From Pontiella sulfatireligans (lineage in GTDB: Bacteria > Verrucomicrobiota > Kiritimatiellia > Kiritimatiellales > Pontiellaceae), in NCBI RefSeq assembly GCF_900890705.1, contig NZ_CAAHFH010000001.1, positions 1,302,001 to 1,366,000 of the forward strand: a stretch of DNA of 64,000 nt, read 5' to 3'. The position numbers were made by a program, and so were the translations under genes. Below the pieces are notes generated by a model. That model was not told the DNA's origin, searched no databases, and worked only from the letters and a program-made list of their open reading frames with translations. Position 1 is the first letter of the stretch, and the number at the start of each line of letters is the position of its first letter. Shown one piece after another: positions 29,164-39,300 of this stretch.

Positions 29164-32100
29164 TGTTCCTCCAGATTATCTTGAATCAGATCCAGCTTGA
29201 AGAAGACGTTGGTCTTACCGGCAGAATCGAGATTGTACTCAAACCTACTGTAAGCCGAAGTACTGTTAGGTATAATGGATAAGGCACTCCAGTTCGTTTG
29301 CCATGGACCGCTGACCAGATCTTCGGTCCATTGCGGATCATAAACCACTCCCGAAGCCGTTGAATCGAAGCCCCAATAACTAAAGCGTGCCGGTCCATTC
29401 GTTGAAGTCACTTCCAGCCACGGCATAATTTCAGCCCGATCTGCTGTCCGGGGATTTCCGCCGATACCGAACTCCACAAAATCGGTAAGTCCATCCTGGT
29501 CAAAGTCACTATCCGGATTGCCGTCGAGTTGATGGCCTGCAACAAACTCGGTCCAGGTCGGTGCCGCAGGATAAAACGGTTGTGACAGCTCAATATCAAT
29601 AAAGCGGAACATGCCCAATGGAACGTCGATCTCTACCGATTCCCCAGATATTGGAAGCGTTTCACCCTTCAGGACATCCGTCAGAGCGAACGGCGTTACC
29701 GTATTGAATGTAACGGTTGCCGTTCTGTCCTTAGGGTTGAGATATCCGCTGTCAATCAGGGTTAACCGCAGGTGGTTGGTTGCCGTCTGAGCACAGACCC
29801 ACGCGACATCTCCGGAAACAGTAACCGGCAGCATTTCCGCCCCCTGCCGGAGATCATTAGTGACCGTTTCAAAATAGGCGCCGTTAGCCGCATGCTGAAC
29901 TAAACCGTCTCTTTCAATGTAATATTTTCCGTCGGTGATGTGCTCCTTCAAAATGTACTTGTACATTGGATGAAGATTATCCACCAATCGGTTGCGGTAG
30001 TCCGCCGGTGATGCATACATCCCGCTCTCAACCGGCGTGTTCAGCACCATCCCGTTCGGGAACGGTGGAATAAAGTTCTGACGGCGATCCTTGACTCCGG
30101 CGGCATAGCGGGAAAAATCCCAATCGGTATTTTTCCCACCCTTCCAACAGGCTTCCAATCGACCGAATACCATTGGATTGGCCGCTTGCTCCGCCTCATC
30201 ATAATACGTCGTCCATTTCGGTATTTCATTACCCGCAATGTAACGTTCATCCGGATCAGTTATACTGATATGCACCGGGGAAAAACTGACGATTTCCTCG
30301 CGACGAGGAATATAGAGCGCCCCGCTGGCCACCAGTTCCCAGATCAGACTTTGATAGTCGGCATCCGTGTAGCTGCTGTGTGAAAAACGGGCTCCGTAGG
30401 CCAGGCGATAGACCATGTGCCGCAGGAAGTGATTGGGAACAATCTGAGCCGCAATTTCCCGCGTCCGATCGAAGCTGGTATTATCACGGGTTGTCCGCAT
30501 ACCCCAGCTGTCGAAACATCCGCTGGCCCACAAACCGATCCGCCCGGACAGACTCAGTTCAGCGGTTTTCGAGGTACTCTCTTCCATGCAAGGCCGGAAC
30601 ACTTCTTTGACTTTACCGGAAATAAAATCACTCCAGGCCGCTTTATGAACTGTACTGCTCCAGAACATATGCTTGTTATTAAACGACATGATTCCGTTGT
30701 GTGTTTTCAGGCGCTCGGCCACCGGCATAAACAGGCGTCCCAGCGGATATTTCATATTGCTGTCTGTACTTTGTACCTCGGCCCAGGAAAGAACCGTTTT
30801 CCGGTTCGGATCTTTCGCATAGCTCCGATCAATGACTTCGAGCAATGTTTCCGGCTGATAATAATAAGGATCGTTGCCGTGCCCCGCCCTGAAACTGAGG
30901 CCATATGTGAAGCTGTCGATCGCTGGCTGGAAATGTTGATCCAGCAGCTGCTGCTGCGTTCGACCATACGTTATGCCGTTATCAAATTTATGAAGATACG
31001 GTTCATCCGCAGGATCAACCAAAGGAAGAACGCTGGATGGCGCGGCCGCGTTCTTCCATTCCTGCGTCTGGACATTCGTCGTATGCGCAAAGCCTACAAA
31101 CAGAGGATTTGCAACTCCGTACTTTTCGCGCAGCGCAACCGCAACAGGATGTTCGCCACTTCCAATCTCAATCACCTGATCCGGCTCCCGCTCCCAGGCC
31201 GGCCTGACAAAGTTGCCGACTTGGTCGCGGATCGTATTATAGTTATCCTGCATGGATTCCATTTTGCCGGGCGAATACAGATCCTGAACCTCCTGCTTCC
31301 AGTAAGGTTTAGAGGTATCGATGACGTGGATGCCGCTGCCCCCGCTCTGGCAGCTTGAAAGCACTATTCTGTTTTTATCATGATCATTCCACATATGATG
31401 AAAGGCATGCGGCATCAGGATGCTTTCTTCCCTGACGGCGAGATGCGGGGAGAACAGCACAATTTTATTTCCGCACAGCGCAAAATGTTTATAGCTGTTG
31501 CCATCCGGAATATCCGTTAGCGCAGAAAACCGGTACGTTTTAAACGGATCGGTGAACGATTCGCTATGATAATAATTTGTGCCGCTGCCAAGATCCAGTT
31601 CCTCCACGACAATGCTGAATGAGTTTCCGCCCATAAAGATCGAGAAATTTCCATCGCCGTCCGGATCGGAAATTTCCAAGGCACCTATGGCATCCTGGGT
31701 ATTCGGGGATATTGAAGGGATCGTCGGTGAAGCTGAAAGCGGTTCAAATTCATAGAATTTCCCCCTGAACTGCATGTGCATGTATCCGAGCATCATCAGA
31801 TGATCTGTACCGTCCGCCTGAGGAACCGGGCGCAGGAAGTTGGGCGTATGGGCATAGCCGATATACCGATCGAGATAATAGGCCGCGGTGCCCCACGGTT
31901 TCAGGGTGGAATAAGTGGAGGAATCGACGGCGCTATGGAGCGTCCCGTCGGCATTCAGCCAATAAAAATTCTTATCAAAGCCGCCACAGGCAATGTATTT
32001 ACTGCCCCCAGAACCGCGAATGGTACAGACCGCATTCATCGGCACATCATTCGGCTGGAACGGCGCACTCCAGAACGAGCTTCCGTCAGAAAGGTTTAAA

Positions 32101-33620
32101 CAGTGAACACTGCCATCCGCACCGGCTGTTAAAATTTCGTCTGTTCCATCGCCATTGAGGTCATCACACCACAGATCGCGCACCATATATCCGGAAAGCG
32201 GATTGGTCCAAAGCAGAATGCCATCATAATCCATGGCCAGCACCGCACCCTCATAGCTTGCGCCGACAATCACACTCTCCCCATTGAGCATACCGCTGCA
32301 GACTTTGATTACCGTATGGCCGGTATCAAAACTATCCAGACCACGTTCAGCATCCAGAAGTGCATTCGTTGTGGAGGTTACCTGAAAATAGACTAGACCA
32401 CCTCCGACGATATGACTGCTGTCACTCGTATTTTGCGACTCCATGTAAAAACCAACCGCCGTGATGTTGGTCAAATCAATAGCAGATCTCACGGAAGCAA
32501 CCGTCGCGGTTCCATCCACAAACGGTGTAAATGCATACCACGGAAGTAAGCCAGCCTCCTCCATGCTTGATCCCAGACTCCGCGCGGGACCGGCATACCA
32601 TTCACCGCTCTCTTTTTGTACAAGTAAACGATAACTGCTATCGGTGTCCCAGTACCGTTTTTCTATATCAATGGAAACAGTGTCTATCCACGTGCAGTTG
32701 GTGAGAAAATCCTGCCAGATCACCATAGCTGAATAGGTATCACCCGAATCAATGGCCGGGGTTAGTTCTATGTAGTCCCCGGTTCCGGAATCCTTCACAT
32801 CAACCTCCCGGTTGTTGATCGAGTTAGCTCCATAAAAAAACGGCGATTTCCCGACCGGATTCGGATAATAGCTGGGCCCTTGATCGGGGCTGATTATTTT
32901 GACAGGATCGTAGGTGAGATCAAACGCATCGGTACGTTGCTGGATATCCGTTACAATACCTGTATCACCGCTCGAGGCACCCCACTTAACGATTACGGTT
33001 TGCTGTGGCGTCACCGTCTCTGATGACAAAGCTCCGGAAATCGCCAGATTATCCACCATAAAGCTGCGACTGCCCGTTTGTCCGGTCCATACCAGGGAAA
33101 GGGTCACTAATTCCCCCGGGGCCAGCGTATTCGTTAACAGCAACGGAGTAAGATCGATGTCAAATGCCCGCCAAATGTTGTCACCGACCCCCAGACTATT
33201 CGAGACCGTTCCGGATGAAGCGATATCGCCGGAAGCAGAAATCGTATACGCAGATTCCGCTTTGTAGTGTTCGCGCTTGGATACCCAGTGCAACTGACTC
33301 AAGTCCACGGACTTGGATAGCGACGTGTTTTCAACGGTGATGGTAAAATCCGGTAAATCCCCAAACGCTTGATTGACCGCATAGTTTGCCGTTGAAGCAT
33401 CAGGTTCAAGGTTCAGCGAACCCCACAACCCAGCGGGGTCCCCCTCATAGTCCCGCCCGGCATTATAACCGCTCATCGTCACGCCGACATGCTCGGCAAC
33501 ACTGGAATCCTGCGAAAGGATGCCTTCGTTGTTGTCGAAGCCGCCCAGCAAAACCGTTTGGCCGTTGGTGCCCAATACCAACAGCCCCGAAACCAACATG
33601 CTGAATATGACTTTGTGCAT
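29160..33620 (-). CDS. Large secreted protein: novel domain, FG-GAP-like propeller, possible glycosidase domain
   Basis: About 1486 aa. GAAGGA fits an ATG at 33620 (MHKVIFSMLVSGLLVLGTNG), two codons after the first Met. Order: signal peptide; residues about 20-210 a copy of the domain also found twice in the protein at 34576 (LGGFDNNEG, GLWGSLNLEP, SASGDIASSGTVSNSLG, FMVDNLAISG); about 210-410 a second sandwich; about 420-770 a propeller with FG-GAP/PQQ-like blades (VRDLWCDDLNGDGTDEILTA, GSVHCLNLSDGSSFW); about 780-1230 a region that could be a barrel (FRAGHGNDPYYY, KTVLSWAEVQS, GLWASGCFDSWGMRT); then a DQDGLTDFVEFGIGGNP tail. A propeller joined to a C-terminal hydrolase recalls lambda-carrageenases (GH150), but this is from memory and unproven. 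It heads the operon with the PL8-type lyase (4-bp overlap). Confidence 0.6.
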   Translation of the reverse strand: MHKVIFSMLVSGLLVLGTNGQTVLLGGFDNNEGILSQDSSVAEHVGVTMSGYNAGRDYEGDPAGLWGSLNLEPDASTANYAVNQAFGDLPDFTITVENTSLSKSVDLSQLHWVSKREHYKAESAYTISASGDIASSGTVSNSLGVGDNIWRAFDIDLTPLLLTNTLAPGELVTLSLVWTGQTGSRSFMVDNLAISGALSSETVTPQQTVIVKWGASSGDTGIVTDIQQRTDAFDLTYDPVKIISPDQGPSYYPNPVGKSPFFYGANSINNREVDVKDSGTGDYIELTPAIDSGDTYSAMVIWQDFLTNCTWIDTVSIDIEKRYWDTDSSYRLLVQKESGEWYAGPARSLGSSMEEAGLLPWYAFTPFVDGTATVASVRSAIDLTNITAVGFYMESQNTSDSSHIVGGGLVYFQVTSTTNALLDAERGLDSFDTGHTVIKVCSGMLNGESVIVGASYEGAVLAMDYDGILLWTNPLSGYMVRDLWCDDLNGDGTDEILTAGADGSVHCLNLSDGSSFWSAPFQPNDVPMNAVCTIRGSGGSKYIACGGFDKNFYWLNADGTLHSAVDSSTYSTLKPWGTAAYYLDRYIGYAHTPNFLRPVPQADGTDHLMMLGYMHMQFRGKFYEFEPLSASPTIPSISPNTQDAIGALEISDPDGDGNFSIFMGGNSFSIVVEELDLGSGTNYYHSESFTDPFKTYRFSALTDIPDGNSYKHFALCGNKIVLFSPHLAVREESILMPHAFHHMWNDHDKNRIVLSSCQSGGSGIHVIDTSKPYWKQEVQDLYSPGKMESMQDNYNTIRDQVGNFVRPAWEREPDQVIEIGSGEHPVAVALREKYGVANPLFVGFAHTTNVQTQEWKNAAAPSSVLPLVDPADEPYLHKFDNGITYGRTQQQLLDQHFQPAIDSFTYGLSFRAGHGNDPYYYQPETLLEVIDRSYAKDPNRKTVLSWAEVQSTDSNMKYPLGRLFMPVAERLKTHNGIMSFNNKHMFWSSTVHKAAWSDFISGKVKEVFRPCMEESTSKTAELSLSGRIGLWASGCFDSWGMRTTRDNTSFDRTREIAAQIVPNHFLRHMVYRLAYGARFSHSSYTDADYQSLIWELVASGALYIPRREEIVSFSPVHISITDPDERYIAGNEIPKWTTYYDEAEQAANPMVFGRLEACWKGGKNTDWDFSRYAAGVKDRRQNFIPPFPNGMVLNTPVESGMYASPADYRNRLVDNLHPMYKYILKEHITDGKYYIERDGLVQHAANGAYFETVTNDLRQGAEMLPVTVSGDVAWVCAQTATNHLRLTLIDSGYLNPKDRTATVTFNTVTPFALTDVLKGETLPISGESVEIDVPLGMFRFIDIELSQPFYPAAPTWTEFVAGHQLDGNPDSDFDQDGLTDFVEFGIGGNPRTADRAEIMPWLEVTSTNGPARFSYWGFDSTASGVVYDPQWTEDLVSGPWQTNWSALSIIPNSTSAYSRFEYNLDSAGKTNVFFKLDLIQDNLEEQ

Positions 33621-33631
33621 TCCCATCCTTC

Positions 33632-33668
33632 AAAAAAGGTTCATGTCCCCGTAGATGGAACATGAACC
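33632..33668 (-). terminator. Hairpin with U-tract directly before the 29160-33620 gene
   Basis: Read on the minus strand, GGTTCATGT (33668-33660) pairs perfectly with ACATGAACC (33646-33638) and is followed at once by six T (33637-33632), then GAAGGA and the ATG at 33620. It looks like an intrinsic terminator, but it lies in the leader of the next gene, touching its ribosome site. It may act as an attenuator or simply back up the terminator at 33678. Confidence 0.7.
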
Positions 33669-33677
33669 GAATAAATG

Positions 33678-33706
33678 AAAAACGCGCACAAACAGATTTT
33701 GCGCGC
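33678..33706 (-). terminator. Intrinsic terminator behind the PEP-CTERM gene
   Basis: On the minus strand GCGCGCAAA pairs with TTTGTGCGC (one G-U pair) around ATCTG and is followed by GTTTTT. It lies about 10 bases after the stop of the PEP-CTERM gene at 33715 and should end that transcript. Together with the hairpin at 33632 it separates the 35988-33715 pair from the enzyme operon. Confidence 0.75.
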
Positions 33707-33714
33707 TCCCGAAA

Positions 33715-34476
33715 CTACATCATGATGCGACGGCGAATGAAAATAATGCTAACACCGGATGCTACAATCATACCCAGAGTTGCCGGCTCCGGGATAACGC
33801 TGAATGAATCAAGCTCAATCAGCCCCACTTTGTCACCTCTTCCAAACGTCATTGATGCGAAGACTTCCGAGTCAGCATAAAGCTCGGCATCGGTGAGAGT
33901 GTAACTGAAGCCAGCTCCGGTATCACCAGCGACAGATGCTGAAACATTAAACTCATCAGCCGTTGCAGACTTGGTAATGCTGAGATTAAACGCCGTCGAC
34001 GCTAAGCCCCAGGATACGCCGGTTCCGTAACCGCCCGTTTTGCCCGTCGCGGTAATGTCATTCAATAAAAACGTTCCATTTCCAAGGCAAAAAACATCAA
34101 CACCCACTGTCGGACCGGCCGTCTCGCCATCTGCAGATAAACCGAGAACAAACCCTTCAGTCCAGTCATTACCTGCAGTGATTCCTCCGAGTTCAATGGT
34201 AAAGTCCAGAGTCTCACCCGCGCCAAACGAAGTACCCTGCGCATGTGAGATACTATACTCAGCACTTCTAATTTGGTCAAAGTGAACCACACCATCACCA
34301 GTGAGGTCATATGTTTTAATTCTCCAATCCCCATCCCAGTCAGCACCGGAACCCACACTACCTCCCTCGGTCCACAATGCATCCTCAGAACCCTTAAAGT
34401 CTGTTGAGTAGTTTAGCCCTGCATGCGAACTGACAACAGTCAGCATCACCAATAACCTAACAATTATTTTTTTCAC
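33715..34476 (-). CDS. PEP-CTERM sorting-domain protein
   Basis: About 253 aa. The frame opens at 34500, but AAGGA is placed for a GTG at 34476, giving MKKIIVRLLVMLTVVSSHAG, a good signal peptide. The body is a Gly/Asp/Ser-rich beta-sandwich (YSTDFKGSEDALWTEGG, GDWRIKTYDLTGDGVVHFDQ). The C-terminus is a textbook PEP-CTERM signal: VIPEPATLGMIVASG, a hydrophobic helix, then RRR. This is recognised by an exosortase that cuts and anchors or releases the protein with exopolysaccharide. No exosortase is in the window. Two tandem terminators follow it. It lies between two secreted proteins sharing an unrecognised domain, so a surface-display or binding role for the same polymer is plausible but unproven. 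Confidence 0.85.
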   Translation of the reverse strand: MKKIIVRLLVMLTVVSSHAGLNYSTDFKGSEDALWTEGGSVGSGADWDGDWRIKTYDLTGDGVVHFDQIRSAEYSISHAQGTSFGAGETLDFTIELGGITAGNDWTEGFVLGLSADGETAGPTVGVDVFCLGNGTFLLNDITATGKTGGYGTGVSWGLASTAFNLSITKSATADEFNVSASVAGDTGAGFSYTLTDAELYADSEVFASMTFGRGDKVGLIELDSFSVIPEPATLGMIVASGVSIIFIRRRIMM

Positions 34477-34509
34477 TTTTATTCCTTTATAGTCATCCAC
34501 CCGTTTACT

Positions 34510-34560
34510 GGAGCGGGGACATTCTTGTCCCCGATTCGGGGGCTGGAAAGCCCCCGCTCC
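34510..34560. repeat. Three-way-junction palindrome (REP-like element)
   Basis: An outer stem GGAGCGGG (34510-34517) / CCCGCTCC (34553-34560) can enclose two inner perfect hairpins: GGGGACA-TTCT-TGTCCCC (34515-34532) and GGGGGCT-GGAA-AGCCCCC (34538-34555). Outer and inner stems share bases, so they compete or form a cloverleaf. It lies between the genes at 34576 and 34476. The structure is typical of mobile intergenic REP/REPIN elements and may also stabilise or terminate the message. A shorter palindrome at 56373-56409 shares TTGGAGCGGG-like arms. Confidence 0.6.
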
Positions 34561-34575
34561 CAGAACAACCTTGGC

Positions 34576-35988
34576 CTACTCAGTCTCGATGGCAAAGAAT
34601 TCTGCCGGATTGGAGAAGATTTCGCTGGATTGATACATCGTTTCCACACCGCCGCTGGGAACCCCGTTGGTTTCAACCGCCCAGAAGGAAACTTCGCTCT
34701 CAAGATCGCCATTATGGCGCAAAGCATAGCTGGCTCCGACCTGCGAATCCCATACCAGCGTTACTGTGCCATCGGAATTATAAACGAAACTGGTGATAAC
34801 AGCCGGTTCTGCCGGCCCGTCAACGCCGATTGTTCCGGAAACCCCGAAATTATCGACCAGAAAGGCTACGTTTCCTTCATAGTTAGTCCAGGCCACCGTA
34901 AACGTTACCGACTCGCCGGGAGCCAGTTTGGTGGTGGTGAGAACAGAACTCAGGTCAATATCAAACTGGTTCCAGCTCCCGTCTGCGCCGAGGGAATTAC
35001 TTACCACCCCGCTCGAAGCAATATCGCCCGAAGCCGACAGGATAAAGTCCTTCTCAGCTTTCCAGTGATCCCGAAATGAGTTCCAATGGAGGTTTTCAAG
35101 ATACAGATTGGTCACAGCAAAGTTATTTTCAATTGTCAGGGTAAAATCTCCCAGATCGCCAAAGGCCTGATTAAGCGCATCGTTGGTCGTTGAGGAGAAC
35201 GGTTCAACAAACAAAGAACCCCACAAGCCCGATGTATCACCCGTATAGTCGCGGTTCTTATTCCGCCCGGTCATGGAAACCGCAACGGAACCGGCCACGG
35301 AAGCGTCCTGGATCACCGGATCTTCATTATGGTCGAACCCGCCAATCAGGATACTGGTCGGCGGCTGTCCGGCAACGACGGTCCCGGAAATGCCCAGATT
35401 GTCGACATACATGAAGTGTGCGCCGGTGTTTCCGGTGTAGCTCAACTCAAAGGTTGCGGATTCGCCGGGCGCGAGAAGCGTATCGGTAAGCCCCGATGAA
35501 AGGACTACTTCATCGCCTTCCCACACACCACTGGCGCTTTCAATATAGAACGTTCCAACCACGGTACCGTTGGTATCGTCGAGGTTGCCGCTTACATAGG
35601 TCACCGTCCCCGTCCGGCAGGCCTTCCAGTTGTCGCGAAGATTTTGAACATGGATCTGGCCTAATGACAGGTCAAGGTTGGTCAGTGCCAGAAAATAATT
35701 ATTCTGGATGGTCACCTGCAGGATGGGATTGATCGTCTTCCTGATCGAAATATTCGTGCTCGTGTTGGCGGCGGGCAGCAGGTTCGTGGTTCCCCACAGA
35801 CCGTTGGTTGCCCCATTGCCAGTATCTGCCGCTTGACCGGACATGGTTGAACCAACAAATCCCGCAACCGAAACATGCTGCGTAGAAACACCAGAACCAT
35901 CATCGAATCCTCCGAACAACACGGTTTGCCCATATGATGCGACCGACACCAGCATAGCCGATACTAAAACAATTGACTTAATCTTCAT
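34576..35988 (-). CDS. Secreted protein with two copies of an unrecognised ~180-aa domain
   Basis: A 470-aa protein; signal peptide MKIKSIVLVSAMLVSVASYG, GGAGGAAAAT before the ATG. Copy 1 (about 22-205) reads TVLFGGFDDGSG...SGLWG-like...LAPGESATFEL...YVDNLGISGT. Copy 2 (about 213-392) reads SILIGGFDHNED...DTSGLWGSL...QAFGDLGDFTLTIEN...LSASGDIASSGVVSNSLG...LVDNFGVSGT. A third copy is at the N-terminus of the protein at 29160. A short sandwich (about 400-470) with ITSFVYNSDGTVTLVWDSQV, a fibronectin/Por-tail-like element, ends the protein. There is no catalytic motif, so a binding module for the polymer is my best guess. It is the first gene after the regulator and is preceded by direct repeats that could be its operator. 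Confidence 0.7.
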   Translation of the reverse strand: MKIKSIVLVSAMLVSVASYGQTVLFGGFDDGSGVSTQHVSVAGFVGSTMSGQAADTGNGATNGLWGTTNLLPAANTSTNISIRKTINPILQVTIQNNYFLALTNLDLSLGQIHVQNLRDNWKACRTGTVTYVSGNLDDTNGTVVGTFYIESASGVWEGDEVVLSSGLTDTLLAPGESATFELSYTGNTGAHFMYVDNLGISGTVVAGQPPTSILIGGFDHNEDPVIQDASVAGSVAVSMTGRNKNRDYTGDTSGLWGSLFVEPFSSTTNDALNQAFGDLGDFTLTIENNFAVTNLYLENLHWNSFRDHWKAEKDFILSASGDIASSGVVSNSLGADGSWNQFDIDLSSVLTTTKLAPGESVTFTVAWTNYEGNVAFLVDNFGVSGTIGVDGPAEPAVITSFVYNSDGTVTLVWDSQVGASYALRHNGDLESEVSFWAVETNGVPSGGVETMYQSSEIFSNPAEFFAIETE

Positions 35989-36318
35989 TATTTTCCTCCG
36001 GTTATTTTACCAATTACCTCGGGGTTTTCCCCAGAACGGAACCGCCCTGCATGCATACCCTTTGACTTGAGTGTCGATTAATACCCCATTCTTAAAAAAA
36101 ACGGTAATCACCACGCCGTCATTTCTGATCATTTTTCACATAACACTAAATACAAACAGGTTACGTGATGGCACATCCTTTAAAACAGGTAGTTCTTTCA
36201 TGCGAATGAAAGGGGGAAATATTTTGCCGCAAAAATATTTTGCCGATTCCAGCCCTGTTTGAATTCCGGTTCTGCCGGATTGGGCTATGGGCACATGGGG
36301 ATAATCATGTCGTGCGGA
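35989..36318. other. Gap between regulator gene and its likely first target
   Basis: 330 bases, both flanking genes on the minus strand. Besides the direct repeats at 36217-36245, it has a short GGGG-TTTT-CCCC hairpin at 36021-36032 in the presumed leader of the gene at 35988. A stretch around 36085-36190 is AT-rich. No gene is visible. Confidence 0.4.
36217..36245. promoter_or_regulatory. Direct repeats, candidate AraC-type regulator site
   Basis: Two identical 13-bp copies of AAATATTTTGCCG start 16 bp apart (36217-36229 and 36233-36245). On the minus strand they read CGGCAAAATATTT twice. Directly repeated half-sites are the usual target of AraC-family output domains like the one encoded next door at 36319. 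They lie about 230 bp upstream of the start at 35988. The 16-bp phase is not a whole number of helix turns, so the fit is moderate. Confidence 0.45.
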
Positions 36319-39300
36319 TCATTCCGAGCCGGAAGTACCGTTTTTCCTGCATTCTGTCGGAGACCTATCGAACTGCTTCTTAAATGCGCGGCTGAAATTG
36401 GTCGGTTCATGGAATCCGACCTGAAAAGCAATATCTGCTACCGGATCCGATCCCTGTTCCAGCAACTGTTTCGCGCGCTTCAGCCGCAAAATCCGTATAA
36501 AAGCCTGCGGTGACTGATCCACCAACGCTTTCAGTTTCACCAGCAGCGTACTTCGGTCCATGTGCATGGCCTTGGAAAAACTCTGAACGGAGAACTCAGG
36601 ATCTTCCATGTGCTCCTCCACCACCCCGATTGCACGTTGCAAAAATTTTTCGTCCGCTGAAGTCACGGTAATCGCGCTGGGTTCCACCGAGATTCCCCGG
36701 CTGAAACGCTCCCTCAGCAAGCGGCGTGATTCGAGAAGGTTGTGAATCCGTGCCTTGAGAAGCGGCGAGGAAAACGGCTTGGTTACATAGTCATCCGCCC
36801 CTGTTTCCAACCCTTCAAGCTGATGTTCCTGCGACCCTCTGGCCGTAAGCATGATCACCGGAATATGACTGGTAATTTCATCCTGCTTAATGCGCCTGCA
36901 GAACTCGACACCATCCATTTTCGGCATCATTACATCGGTGACGATCAGATCCGGCATGATTTCCATGACCTTTTTCAGGCCATCTTCCCCATCAACGCCC
37001 TCATAGACCTCGTAGTTTTCGGCCAGTTCCAACCGAATAAAAAGCCGCACTTCTTCATTATCCTCAACAATCAATATACGTGGGCCAGAGGGATGCATGC
37101 GGTCAGAAACAGAATCTTCAGCATTGGATAAAGCGGTTTCTTCAGGAGGCAGAATCTCCTCAGGTTCCACATCCTCTGCTTCAGCGAACTCAACCGGTAA
37201 CCGAACTGTAAATCGCGTTCCATGCCCTTCATTAATTGGGCTTTCTACAGCAATCTCACCACCCCACACATCAACCAGCTCTTTTACCAAAGCCAAACCG
37301 ATCCCGGATCCGACCGCCTGAATCGGCTGCAGCCCGTCGGCTCGGTAAAACTGCTCAAAGACATGGGGTAGATCCGCCTCGGTAATGCCGACACCGGTAT
37401 CCTCAACGATGAACTGCAGACTGGCCCGTATCCCATCTATTTCATCAACTTTAAATAGAAGATGAACAGAACCGCTCTCCGGCGTGTACTTCAGGGCATT
37501 GGAAATCAGGTTATCCAGTATTTTTTGAAATTTACCGGCATCCACCAAAGCGTGCACCGGTTCATCCGGAATGCTGAGACGATAGTGAATGGATTTATCC
37601 GTCGCCATGGAATGATATATCTGGAAACTATTGCGAACAAAGCGCACCAAATCCGCACTGCTAAGCGAAAGGTCACGATTCTGTTCCTGCAGCGTCCTGA
37701 ACTCGAGTAGCTGATCCACCAGTTTCTGCAACTTCTTTACATTCCGGTGCATAAGGGAGGCATATTCCAGTTGAAGTGGTTCCGAAAGCATCTTCATCAG
37801 CTTTTCCAATGGCCCCAGGATAACCGTTAGAGGCGTACGCAGTTCATGAGAGATGTGGGTAAAAAACCGCACCTTCATCTGCTCCAGCTCCATCTGCCGA
37901 TGCTCTTCTTCTACGCGCCGCCGCAACCGATAGCGCTGAATCAGGGAAAAGCCGAAGCCCGACAGAGCCAATACAAGAATAAAAATAACAGTAGACCACG
38001 CCATTTTTCGCCAAGTTCTATTCCAGCGTTCACCCAGTCGGTCTTCCGCCGTCAGGCAATCATGCAGTTCCTGTTCTAACCGGCTGCGCTCCGTCAACTG
38101 ATCCAGCCAGTCCTGCATCAACATGACCGGCTGTCCATTGGCTTTTTGATCGATCAACAGATGCGTCTGTTTTTGCGCCGATTCAGGAAATCCATGCAAC
38201 TCTATTTTCTGGATGGGATAAACAAATTCATTTCTCTGCACCAGAATTTCTCCCAGTGCAAAAACAGGTTTCCCATCTACTACGGGCAGATCGCAGACAT
38301 ACAACCGAAACCAACGGCCATGTTTGTGTATCGGAATACGAACAATATTATGACCCGGATTCCCCTCATTCCACTGATCCGGATTCGCATAAACGCCTCT
38401 TCTTTCTCCGTCCGCATTGGATATTTGCCGCTCCACCCTTACTTTACCGGGAAATCCGTAGCCGGGGATCAGGACTCCATCCGACGGCACCGCCGGGTAA
38501 AGAATGATTTCATTGACGGGCGAACTTTCGGTGATTTCGATTTCAATATAACTCTCAGCTGAAGGCTGTTGATCCAGAACGATAGAATAATCGGTCGCTA
38601 CATTTTCAGCTTCGGCCTGATAGCCAAGCGGAAGTCCCAAGCTGGTTTTACGGTCGATTAAATATGCTGCCCCCCAATAAGGCAGCGACTCAAGTTCCGA
38701 ACTGACCTCAACCGATTCCGCCTGTGGCGTGAAGTGTTTTCGAACGCCCAGAATTTCATCCAGAGCAAACACTTCTTTTTCGCCCACCCGGTCGCCTCGA
38801 TACACCTCGATAATAATCTTTGAACTTATCCGACCTATGCCATCGAGGATAAGAGGTGTCCGGCCGGGATCCGGGCAATCTTTTTCCATCCACTCGTGTG
38901 TCAATTTTGTACTGCCGTCTGGAAACTCCCTCAAGACCCGGAATCGTTTGGGGAATCCGTAGCTGCGGATCGGAGTTACGCTACGGTCAATCGCCGGAAC
39001 AAGAATGATCGGATTGACCTTCATATACGGCTCTTCAAATTGGATTTTAACCGTCCAGCGCGGTTCTTCCGGCAGTTCGTCCAATGCAGGGAGGTACCCG
39101 CCATGATAACCGTAAGCATCCAACTGCAATGGCTCATTCAACTGAGGCAGCGTATCCAACTGGAAATCAATCTGTTCTATTCTCTCCTGAATCCGCTTTT
39201 TTGCCTCGGGAATGGAATGGAATGGAACGGTTGAAAAATCTGCCGCACTGAAGCCCGATGCATCAAACTGGTTCGTCTCTGCATAAGCATTTGGTCCCAT

